From contig JBGAWA010000014.1 in assembly GCA_044227805.1 (NCBI GenBank), positions 1-48,872 on the forward strand: DNA of 48,872 nt, written 5' to 3'. How positions within the stretch are numbered: position 1 is the first letter of the stretch; every line of letters begins with the position of its first letter. Below, piece after piece: positions 28,670 to 36,441 of the stretch. Position numbers and translations under genes: made by a program. The DNA comes from JACCZZ01 sp044227805 (GTDB lineage: Bacteria; Bacteroidota; Bacteroidia; Chitinophagales; UBA10324). A model generated the notes under the pieces. It was not told where the DNA came from. It saw nothing but the letters and a program-made list of their open reading frames with translations, and ran no database searches.

Positions 28670-29044
28670 TTATACGGTTGGTGGATGATCTGCAGTAATT
28701 TGGAATCCTGCAGAAAAATAATTCCCGACGAAACCAGATGTGATTTTATGGGACTCAGGAAAAATGCCCTGTACTAAAGGTTGATCAATAAATAAAGTGA
28801 TGGAAGCATAATTGGAAATTTCCTTCTGATTCGTGCTGTCCTTTTCTGCACTACGGTCAATCTCTTTCTTGAGATAACATTTTCCATCACAGTGAAGCTG
28901 CGGCTTGTCGCGATTGACACATAAAACTTTTGTGATGTAAGCCTGATTGATATTGAATTCGCACTGAACATACAATAACGAAAGAGACTGTAACACTATC
29001 GTTGCTGCCAATATACACCCAGCGAATGAATTAAACCTCTTCAT
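28670..29044 (-). CDS. Small exported or membrane-anchored Cys-rich protein
   Basis: The ATG at 29044 (MKRFNSFAGC) gives 124 residues; a start seven codons upstream is open but would overlap the -7 promoter box. A hydrophobic segment (about 10-25) is followed by 'YVQCEFNINQAYITKVLCVNRDKPQLHCDGKCYLKKEI'. The spacing C-x(15)-C-x(9)-HC-x(2)-GKC looks like a metal- or thiol-reactive site. The rest is hydrophilic and ends in 'TADHPPTV'. Proteins of this kind occur near metal genes in Bacteroidota (from memory, not searched). A comparable small CC-rich gene lies beside the TonB/HMA locus at 41136-41452. It is the first gene of the operon. Confidence 0.7.
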   Translation of the reverse strand: MKRFNSFAGCILAATIVLQSLSLLYVQCEFNINQAYITKVLCVNRDKPQLHCDGKCYLKKEIDRSAEKDSTNQKEISNYASITLFIDQPLVQGIFPESHKITSGFVGNYFSAGFQITADHPPTV

Positions 29045-29051
29045 ACCATCG

Positions 29052-29059
29052 CAAAAGTA
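29052..29059 (-). promoter_or_regulatory. -7 box of the MbnP operon, very close to the start codon
   Basis: TACTTTTG matches the TANNTTTG consensus on the minus strand and ends 7 nt before the ATG at 29044. Transcription would begin about 2-4 nt before the start codon, giving a nearly leaderless mRNA. No strong -33 TTTG lies 19-20 nt upstream. Confidence 0.45.
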
Positions 29060-29160
29060 AAGCAAAAAGGAATAGGTTTGGAACTATTTCGAAACAACTT
29101 GCTTAATGATTCCTTAAAGCCTCTTAAACTCAGTTCGCCGCATCATTAGCAGTGTACTGG

Positions 29161-30666
29161 CTAACTATGCGCTATCCATTGCTGTAATTCTTCCGCCAGC
29201 TTTCTGTCATTGCTAAGGCGCGGCACTTTGTTTTGACCTCCGAGTTTACCAACTGATTTCATATAGTTGCGAAATGCATCCTGCTGCATGCGCGTAATTT
29301 TTAATGGCTGAAGAATATTACCCGTAATGAGGTCATCATAATAAATATTCTTCCTGCGCAATTCATCATCAACCTTCCTGCGAAAAGCTTCGATATCCGA
29401 AGGAAGTAGAGAAAACTCTATCAGCCATTCGTGATAAGGCAGCTCACCTTCCTGCGGATTCACCTGGGGTGCTACCGTAAACTCCACTATCTCCAGCTTT
29501 TCTTCATTTGCCACTTTCATCAATGCACCCTCCACTTCTTCGCCTATCACATGCTCACCAAAGGCGGATATAAAATGTTTGGTTCTACCCGTTACGACCA
29601 ATCTGTAAGGTGAAACAGATAGAAACTTAACCATATCACCGACAGAATAAGCCCAGAGTCCTGCATTCGAACTAACCACCAGTGCATAATTAACCCCCAT
29701 TTCTACTTCTTTCAATTGAAGTCTGGTGGGTTGATCTTTATCAATTTCCTCAGCGGGAATGAATTCAAAGAAAATTCCCGAATCAACATTCAACAGTAGC
29801 CCTTCCTCCTTTTGCGAAGATTGAAAGGCAAAAAAACCTTCCGATGCCGGATATGTTTCAATGGAATCAATTCTTTCGCCAATCGAATTGAATAGTTTAC
29901 TGCGGTAAGGTTCAAAATTCACCCCACCGTATACCAATAATGAGAGGTTGGGGAAAATTTCCTTAATCGTCTTCTTACCTGATCGCTGTATGAGCCTTTC
30001 AAAATACATCTGTACCCAAGGTGGAATGCCACTGATCAGGGTCATATCCTGGTTCAGTGTTTCCTCCACCACACGATCGACTTTTTGCTCCCAGTCTTCA
30101 ATGCAGTTGGTTGCAAATGATGGCAATTGATTGGCCCTGAGATACCCTGGCACATGATGATTTATAATGCCGGAAAGTCTTCCTGTAAGTATTCCGCCTG
30201 ATTGCTCCAGCTCAGGGCTTCCTGACAAAAAGATCATCCTTCCATCTACAAAGCGACTGTTACCTGTTTCAGCGATATACATCAACAGAGCATTGCGTGC
30301 CGTATTGATATGGTTGGAGATTGAATCGGCTGTAATTGGAATATACTTTACACCAGATGTGGTCCCTGAGGATTTAGCGAAATAGATGGGTTTTCCCTTC
30401 CAAAGCACATCGGATTCTCAAAGTTTGATTCTTTCATTGTAAGGTTTAAACTGTTCATACTCTCGAATTGGAACGGCCTCCCTGAATTGCTTATATGAAT
30501 TAACATTACTAAAACCATGATCGCTGCCAAATGCGGTTTTTCTTCCTTCAGTAAGAAGTCTCAGCAGTAATGATTCCTGTATGCGTGCCGCATCAATGGC
30601 AGATCGCCTGAGTCTTCCGGAGATAATTGCGGCAAAAGGACCTGCCAGCATTGATTTTATACGCAT
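29161..30666 (-). CDS. GH3-family acyl-acid amido synthetase-like protein, interrupted by an in-frame TGA
   Basis: The frame has 502 codons with one TGA at 30418-30420 (codon 83); both sides are in the same frame. N-terminal part: 'KSMLAGPFAAIISGRLRR', 'TAFGSDHGFSNVNSYKQFREAVPIREYEQFKPYNERI', then the stop. After it come 'VLWKGKPIYFAKSSGTTSGVKYIPI' (ATP motif), 'YPASEGFFAFQSS' (motif 2) and 'YALVVSSNAGLWAYSVGDMV' (motif 3). GH3 enzymes of plants adenylate acyl acids and join them to amino acids. Bacteroidota homologues exist but have no known substrate (from memory). At the stop position the family usually has Gly, so GGA to TGA by one base fits. A -7 box TACCTTTG (30671-30678) ends 4 nt before the ATG. 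Confidence 0.82.
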
Positions 30667-30670
30667 TCTT

Positions 30671-30678
30671 CAAAGGTA
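30671..30678 (-). promoter_or_regulatory. -7 box immediately upstream of the GH3-like gene
   Basis: TACCTTTG on the minus strand is an exact match to the consensus and is separated from the ATG at 30666 by only 4 nt (AAGA). If used, the transcript would start at or within the start codon, unless translation begins at the second ATG (30651). No convincing -33 element was found. Confidence 0.4.
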
Positions 30679-30844
30679 GAATGTTCTGCGAAAAAGCCTT
30701 TGCTGATCTTTGCGAAAGTTTCTGTTTGCAAATTCGGAAATTGAAATTACTTTTGCCATCCCGCAAGATAAACAGGTAATTGAGCAAACCGACTTTAGTC
30801 GGGAGGGTCACCGGCTCAAAGTCAGTTTGTTTTTGAAAAGTAAT

Positions 30845-30922
30845 GGGAGCTTAGCTCAGTTGGTTCAGAGCATCTGCCTTACAAGCAGAGGGTCACAGGT
30901 TCGAGCCCTGTAGCTCCCACCA
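30845..30922 (+). tRNA. tRNA-Val (anticodon TAC)
   Basis: The acceptor stem GGGAGCT pairs with AGCTCCC (30912-30918). The D-arm is GCTCAGTTGGTTCAGAGC. The anticodon stem-loop is TCTGC-CTTACAA-GCAGA with TAC at the anticodon, and the T-arm is ACAGG-TTCGAGC-CCTGT. The discriminator A and an encoded CCA end the gene. Confidence 0.97.
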
Positions 30923-30931
30923 CATAAATCT

Positions 30932-30960
30932 AAAGGTTGCATAGCATGTAACCTTTTTTA
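30932..30960 (+). terminator. Rho-independent terminator after tRNA-Val
   Basis: AAAGGTTGCAT pairs with ATGTAACCTTT (11 bp, one G-U pair) around an AGC loop and is followed by a run of T. It lies 10 nt after the tRNA. Confidence 0.85.
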
Positions 30961-31234
30961 TTTATACCCTTCCGCACCGTTTGCACACATTAATTAACTG
31001 TTTTATCATTATGCAGTTCTCAGATTTGAACGATGACTCTCCAAAACATCGCATGTAAATACCAGCGGATTGCAAGCAGTATCCCTGTTAATCCTAAATA
31101 GAAGCAGGTACATTCAGACTAATTTTATGCTACCTTAAGAAGTTCCTGTAGTTTTTCAGTTACTGCCTTCTGCCTTAATTTTTGTTTAATTGCAAGATCA
31201 AAATTTTACTTTGGCTTATCATTCAACAGTTCTT
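30961..31234. other. Intergenic region before the GH31 gene
   Basis: No gene or RNA was recognised here. Near its end TTTTACTTTGG (31203-31213) is one base off the -7 consensus and about 20 nt before the ATG, so it may be the GH31 promoter. Confidence 0.4.
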
Positions 31235-33637
31235 ATGAAAAGGATTCTTACAGTATTAGCGTTGCTCTTGCTTTCTGGCTTTGGTTATGCTCAGCTAACT
31301 CATGAAAAATCACCTGCCGCCTTTCAGCCAGGAACGTGGATTATTCAGCAATACAATAAGGATATCCTTAAGGTAACATTCAGGCCTGATGGTTATGAAC
31401 GTACCGAAAACTTAAGTGATGCTGTGATCTTGCAGCCTGCTTTTTCCGCATCCGTCAGGAAAATCACTTCCGACAATGAACCCGTAAAAGTAAAATTGCA
31501 GGATGCGCTGATCAACATAACGGGTTCAACAGTCATCATCAGCAATCAGCATATACTGCTGGAAGCAACCTATCAATCAACCGGTGACTATGCAGGTTAT
31601 GCCTTTACATTAATGAAGGATGAAAAAATATTTGGTGGTGGTGAACGGGCTATTCCACTTAACAGGCGAGGCTACCGTTTCAATCTTTACAACGGACCTG
31701 CTTATGGATACGGTGAAGGAGCAGAAAATCTGAATTATTCCGTCCCGTTCATTACCTCTTCCAGGAAGTACGCTTTGTTTTTTGATAATGTAGCCAAAGG
31801 TTATCTTGATATTGGAAAGACGGATGCTTCCATACTTCAGTACGGCACTTACTCTGGCGACTTGACTTTTTACTTTATCACCGGCACTGATTATCCTGAA
31901 ATTCTATCCAACTATCACCAACTCACCGGTATGCAACCATTGCCACCACGGTGGGCACTTGGCACTTTTATGAGCCGATTCGGCTACAGCTCTGAAAAGC
32001 AAACGCTTGAAATTTATAATAAGATGAAGCAGGACAGCATACCGTTTGATGCTGTCATATTTGACTTGTTTTGGTTTGGCGACAGCATCAAGAGAACGCT
32101 TGGCAACCTTGATTGGGTGAATGCTCAGAAATGGCCTGATCCAAAGAAAATGATTGCCGGTTTCAAGTCAGATAACGTACAGACAATTCTGATTACTGAA
32201 CCGTTTATACTGGAAGGAACAAAAACCTACGATGAATTCAAACCCTTTCTGTGTGTTGACAGCTTAGGCCATCTCTACACCCTCGATAAATTTTATTTTG
32301 GACGGGGTGGTTTAATTGATTTATTTCAAAACAATGCACAATCCGTCTTCTGGAAGTATTATAAAAAGCAAATGGACATCGGCGTAGAGGGCTGGTGGGG
32401 TGATTTAGGCGAACCGGAAAATCACCCATCCGCACTTTATCATCAGCTAAATGACTTTGGCTATAAAAGATTATTCAGCGCTGATGAGGTTCATAACATA
32501 TATGGTCATTACTGGACAAAAATGCTTTATGATCAGTTCGCCATAAATTATCCTGAAAAACGGTTATTTAGTCTGAACCGCAGTGGCTTCGCAGGCACAC
32601 AGCGATTCTGCATTTTTCCCTGGAGCGGCGATGTTAGCAGAAGCTGGGGTGGCCTGAGGGCACAACTGCCTGTTATGTTGGGCATGAGTATGAGTGGTGT
32701 TCCTTATGTTCATGCCGATGCGGGTGGTTTTGCCGGTGGTGAAGGCGACAATGAACTATATGTTCGGTGGTTACAGTTTGCCCTCTTCACACCCGTCTTC
32801 CGGCCTCACGGAACAGCTTTGTTTGAGTTAGATCCGCAAGCCGCAAGTTTCCCAAGCGAGATTGCGCTCATTGATCAGCCCTATTGCGAAATGGCCCGGC
32901 AGGTCGCCATCCGTCGATACCAGATGTTGCCGTATAATTATTCATTATCATTTTTACAGGCCACTGCTGCACAGCCATTGGTGAGCCCGCTGTATTACTA
33001 TTTTGGCAATGATACCACAACATATAAGGTCGGTGATGAATTTATGTGGGGGGAGAATATACTCGTTGCTCCTGTCCTTGAAAAAGGAGCCGTACAGCGT
33101 AAAATCTATCTGCCGGAAGGTGACTGGTATAAACTAAATGGAAAGGATTTGCTGAAAGGTGCTGCCTGGTTACAGGCATCTGTTTCATTGGATAAAATTC
33201 CTGTTTATGTGAAGGCGGGCAGTTTGCTCCCATTTCTTCCGGAAAACAAGCATATCCTGAATACCGCTGCTTATTCAACAGCTGAAATCACCTGGCACTA
33301 TTATGCGTCTGAATCACCAGGAAATGGCCTGCTGTATGATGATGACGGCAGCAGCAAAAATTCATTGCAGCAGAAAAAATATGAACTTATTACCGCTGCA
33401 GCCACACCAAAAGGAATTGGTTATTTGATTGAATTCAAAAGCAATGGTGGAACCTTTGCCGGCGCTCCGGTTAACCGGGTTTTTCATCTCGTTCTTCATG
33501 GGATTCCTGTTACTGCATCAGTGGAACATGCGAAGCATGTAATCGTGGAAAAACACCTGACCACTGCAGGCGATTTAGAATTGACCTTTGCGTTCACGGG
33601 CAGGAAGACAGTGATTAGGATCATTCCGAAACCATGA
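31235..33637 (+). CDS. Glycoside hydrolase family 31 (alpha-glucosidase/transglucosidase type)
   Basis: The ATG at 31235 starts an 800-residue protein with a signal peptide ('VLALLLLSGFGYAQ'); the 15-codon upstream extension would spoil it. The N-terminal beta-sandwich has 'IFGGGERAIPLNRRGYRF'. The (beta/alpha)8 barrel has 'PLPPRWALGTFMSRFGYSS', the nucleophile D390 in 'GWWGDLGEPE' and the acid/base D466 in 'PWSGDVSRSWGGL', plus 'VPYVHADAGGFAGG' and 'FTPVFRPHG'. The C-terminal sheets include 'PVYVKAGSLLPFLP'. GH31 covers alpha-glucosidase, alpha-xylosidase and 4-alpha-glucosyltransferase activities; the specificity is not fixed by what I see. Location is periplasm or outer membrane. No SusCD pair is nearby. 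Its stop abuts the stop of the convergent UbiA gene. Confidence 0.9.
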   Translation: MKRILTVLALLLLSGFGYAQLTHEKSPAAFQPGTWIIQQYNKDILKVTFRPDGYERTENLSDAVILQPAFSASVRKITSDNEPVKVKLQDALINITGSTVIISNQHILLEATYQSTGDYAGYAFTLMKDEKIFGGGERAIPLNRRGYRFNLYNGPAYGYGEGAENLNYSVPFITSSRKYALFFDNVAKGYLDIGKTDASILQYGTYSGDLTFYFITGTDYPEILSNYHQLTGMQPLPPRWALGTFMSRFGYSSEKQTLEIYNKMKQDSIPFDAVIFDLFWFGDSIKRTLGNLDWVNAQKWPDPKKMIAGFKSDNVQTILITEPFILEGTKTYDEFKPFLCVDSLGHLYTLDKFYFGRGGLIDLFQNNAQSVFWKYYKKQMDIGVEGWWGDLGEPENHPSALYHQLNDFGYKRLFSADEVHNIYGHYWTKMLYDQFAINYPEKRLFSLNRSGFAGTQRFCIFPWSGDVSRSWGGLRAQLPVMLGMSMSGVPYVHADAGGFAGGEGDNELYVRWLQFALFTPVFRPHGTALFELDPQAASFPSEIALIDQPYCEMARQVAIRRYQMLPYNYSLSFLQATAAQPLVSPLYYYFGNDTTTYKVGDEFMWGENILVAPVLEKGAVQRKIYLPEGDWYKLNGKDLLKGAAWLQASVSLDKIPVYVKAGSLLPFLPENKHILNTAAYSTAEITWHYYASESPGNGLLYDDDGSSKNSLQQKKYELITAAATPKGIGYLIEFKSNGGTFAGAPVNRVFHLVLHGIPVTASVEHAKHVIVEKHLTTAGDLELTFAFTGRKTVIRIIPKP

Positions 33638-34507
33638 TCACTTCAGCAGCAACATCAGTATGAATGCTGCACTCAGCAACAGTGAACTCATTCTATTGAG
33701 CAACATCGTGCGCTCATAGGTGATCACCTGCTTACCCTTCCTGAAATCAAAGTACCACTTCAGAAAATAAATATTCAGCGGCAACACAGCGCTTAAATAG
33801 ATCATGATATTTTCAAAATCCCTGTTCTTGTAAAACAGGATACATATTAGTGAAGAGGCAATAAAGAAAATAAAGCCTGTAAAGATGAACGTTCCATTTA
33901 TTCCAAGATAGCGGCTCAGTGTATGATCACCATGCTTAGCATCCTCTTCGTGCTGATAGATCTGCGTCATTGGGTAGCTGCCCAGCAAAAAAAGAGAACT
34001 CACCATGCCAAATGCGATACTGTCAGCCGAAATTGAAAAGCTCCTGCTAACACCAGCACTCACTGCCAGGTAAGTAAAAAATCCCTGAAATATAACAACG
34101 GTCAGTGCACCAATGACAGGATACTTCTTCAGCCTGACTTTATCATAGCTGTACGCTTTTGAGACCAGGAGGTAAATAAAAACCATCGCCGCAAATGGTA
34201 AATTCACGAGTAATGACAATAATACACTCAGCATATCGAAAACCAACACCACATACCATAACTCCTTTGTTACAAGCGGTGGATTTTTCATTCCTCCAAT
34301 ACTTTGCTCATCGCGATCGAAAAAGCTGTTGTAACCATTACTGGCAGGGTAAACAAAGCCATGCAGGATAAGAAACACCAAAGCAGCCCGCGGAAAATAA
34401 AATTCTGTATTCAGTAGCGCAAACCAATAAACCGGCATCAGGAAAAGTGAAAATGGAATGCGCAGGTGCAGGAAGGCGTTCCACCATTTTTCATTTATAC
34501 TTTTCAT
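33638..34507 (-). CDS. UbiA-family prenyltransferase
   Basis: The 289-residue protein has eight to nine hydrophobic segments and both Asp-rich motifs of aromatic prenyltransferases: 'NGYNSFFDRDEQS' (about 58-70) and 'YQHEEDAKHGDHT' (about 184-196). UbiA enzymes attach isoprenoid chains to aromatic acceptors in the membrane. It is the last of four same-strand genes beginning with a type III PKS, which suggests it prenylates the PKS-derived ring. The genome's menaquinone or haem prenyltransferase (menA, cyoE) is an alternative identity, but the context disfavours it. Its stop codon directly touches the stop codon of the GH31 gene on the other strand. Confidence 0.85.
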   Translation of the reverse strand: MKSINEKWWNAFLHLRIPFSLFLMPVYWFALLNTEFYFPRAALVFLILHGFVYPASNGYNSFFDRDEQSIGGMKNPPLVTKELWYVVLVFDMLSVLLSLLVNLPFAAMVFIYLLVSKAYSYDKVRLKKYPVIGALTVVIFQGFFTYLAVSAGVSRSFSISADSIAFGMVSSLFLLGSYPMTQIYQHEEDAKHGDHTLSRYLGINGTFIFTGFIFFIASSLICILFYKNRDFENIMIYLSAVLPLNIYFLKWYFDFRKGKQVITYERTMLLNRMSSLLLSAAFILMLLLK

Positions 34508-34564
34508 TGAAGTCTAAATCTATGTTAAAGAGTGCTACACTGACAGGAAAAATAAATTTTAATG

Positions 34565-35704
34565 CTAAAATGACTTACCATGCGTGGCCATCACAATTTT
34601 ATTCATCAACATGGGAAAATGTTTCAGCAAGAAAATGGCAGGATTCGAAAGGACACTGTTTACGAGCAATGGCTGCAAAATTTTACCCGCCATCAAACGC
34701 ATTGCAAAATGTTTGTTCCATTTCTCTGCATACAGGCTTTCCAATTCAGCCCGCTTAATACGGCCCTTGAAGTAATCTTCCAGCAACTCGAAACAGATTG
34801 ATGCCGCATGCAGAGCCATGCTCATTCCATTGCCGCACAGCGGTGCCACCAATCCAGCCGCATCACCTGCCATCAAGATACCTTTTTCAACCGGCAGTTT
34901 ACTTCCGAAATTTATCTGTGAAATGGTAACCGGTTCTTCAAATAGAAAAGCTGACCGATCAGAAAATATTTTCGCGAGAAAAGGATTTTTCATGAGTATC
35001 TGCTCTTCCATTTTGGAGATTTGTCCGTCAAATTTTTTCAAGTTGGCGGCCCTGGTAAGATAACACAGGCAGAACACAGAACCTTCCACTTTGGAAACTC
35101 CGCAATATCCACCGTCAAAATTGTGAAGGTGAATTACATCAGCGGGTAAATCCGAGGTGAGGTGATACTTCACTCCTACCCAGTTTGATTCCCCAAACAA
35201 CGTCTTGCCTGGCAAATGGCGTTGCAGCTTTTTATCCATATTGGATCGTTTGCCGAACGAACCAACCACCGTTTTAGCAGTCAGTTTTTTACCGCCGGCA
35301 ACAACATGAAAAAGACCGTCACGCCATTCACAGTCTTCCACTTTACACTGCTCAATGATCTCAGCACCTCTTAACCGCCCGATATTGGCCAGTGAAGCAT
35401 CCAGCAGATATCGGCTAATTCCAAATCCACCCGGTTCCAGCGGATGAGTCAGCACCTTGCCTTTTGCAGAGGAAACCACCAACTTTTTGATAGCAGGCAA
35501 CTGCATCGAGCTCAACGGCATGCCAATTCTTTCCAGAAAAGACCATGACTCCATCGAGACATATTCACCGCAAACACGATGAAATGGAAATTTGTTTCTC
35601 TCCAACACCATTACACGCCTTCCTGCTTCAGCCAACTGAATGGAGAGGGAAAGACCTGCCAGTCCGCCACCCATGATGATTGTGTCGAAAGTTTCAGTCA
35701 TCAT
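34565..35704 (-). CDS. FAD-dependent oxidoreductase (geranylgeranyl-reductase/UbiH-like)
   Basis: The 379-residue protein starts with tandem ATGs (35704 or 35701). It has the FAD Rossmann motif 'IIMGGGLAGLSLSIQLAEAGRRVMVLER' near the N-terminus, 'RVCGEYVS', a GISRYLLD-type Arg motif and the second FAD motif 'GILMAGDAAGLVAPLCGNGMSMAL'. This class covers aromatic hydroxylases/monooxygenases and isoprenoid-chain reductases. With a type III PKS, a methyltransferase and a prenyltransferase as neighbours, either ring hydroxylation or saturation of a prenyl chain is plausible. It lies 57 bp upstream of the UbiA gene and 38 bp after the methyltransferase. Confidence 0.85.
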   Translation of the reverse strand: MMTETFDTIIMGGGLAGLSLSIQLAEAGRRVMVLERNKFPFHRVCGEYVSMESWSFLERIGMPLSSMQLPAIKKLVVSSAKGKVLTHPLEPGGFGISRYLLDASLANIGRLRGAEIIEQCKVEDCEWRDGLFHVVAGGKKLTAKTVVGSFGKRSNMDKKLQRHLPGKTLFGESNWVGVKYHLTSDLPADVIHLHNFDGGYCGVSKVEGSVFCLCYLTRAANLKKFDGQISKMEEQILMKNPFLAKIFSDRSAFLFEEPVTISQINFGSKLPVEKGILMAGDAAGLVAPLCGNGMSMALHAASICFELLEDYFKGRIKRAELESLYAEKWNKHFAMRLMAGKILQPLLVNSVLSNPAIFLLKHFPMLMNKIVMATHGKSF

Positions 35705-35742
35705 TAATTATAGTTGCCAGATTTTCAGAGAGGTGATGCGTC

Positions 35743-36441
35743 TTATTTTTTATATACGATGAGGTATCGAAAAGCCCACTCCCAGCTGATTGCAGCATTA
35801 GGTACTAATGCTTTGGATAAAAACTCCCACCATTCAACCAAGCGAAAACTCCTCAATACGGATAAAGGAGCATCATGCTTAACAAGGTAAGATGATGAAA
35901 ATAGCTGTGTAATCCACTTAATACTGAAGAAAGCAAACGGATGCCGATGCAAATCGTTGACAATAAATCCTTGTCTCCCGTTCGATTTCATCAACGATAA
36001 CAACAGCACAATCTGTTCATCCGTAAAATGGTGCATAAAGAGCGTGTTCATGATTACATCATAGTGATGACCCTGTTTAAGATGCGTAAAAACATCTTCC
36101 TGCAACCAGGCAATTTCAGGATATTCCCAACAATTCTGTTTCGCATACGTAATGGCTGATACGCTGAGATCGATCCCCGTTAATTGCAGTGGAATCCCTT
36201 TTTTTCTTCCCCAATCTGCAATCACTTTCAGCATATCTCCGCCTCCGCAACCTACATCAAGCACTGAAAGACTATTCCCCTTCTTGGTGAAAGAACTAAC
36301 CCCTTTCAGGGTAATTCTGTAGCCTCCCAGCCAGCGATTTACGAGATGTAATTCTTTGTAGTTGATAAATAGATCCTGTTCAGGCAAGGCAGGACCATCC
36401 ATCAGTTCAGGGCCATCATGACGGTGTTTGAATACTTTCAT
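35743..36441 (-). CDS. Class I SAM-dependent methyltransferase of the type III PKS cluster
   Basis: The 232-residue protein has the SAM motif I 'VLDVGCGGGDML' (about 79-90), an acidic residue after beta-2 ('LTGIDLS') and the post-motifs 'YDVIMNTLFMHHF' and 'GFIVNDLHRH'. Its ATG shares one base with the PKS stop (TGATG), which implies translational coupling. The substrate is likely the PKS product or a phenolic intermediate; O- versus C-methylation cannot be decided. Confidence 0.85.
   Translation of the reverse strand: MKVFKHRHDGPELMDGPALPEQDLFINYKELHLVNRWLGGYRITLKGVSSFTKKGNSLSVLDVGCGGGDMLKVIADWGRKKGIPLQLTGIDLSVSAITYAKQNCWEYPEIAWLQEDVFTHLKQGHHYDVIMNTLFMHHFTDEQIVLLLSLMKSNGRQGFIVNDLHRHPFAFFSIKWITQLFSSSYLVKHDAPLSVLRSFRLVEWWEFLSKALVPNAAISWEWAFRYLIVYKK

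Noticed and set aside
972..30420. Stop-codon reassignment or programmed recoding as the explanation for three in-frame stops
   Set aside because: Two different codons (TAG and TGA) appear, at positions expected to hold different residues, TAG and TGA terminate other genes here normally (pgi ends in TAG, several genes in TGA), and no SECIS-like hairpin was evident. Substitution or sequencing error is simpler.
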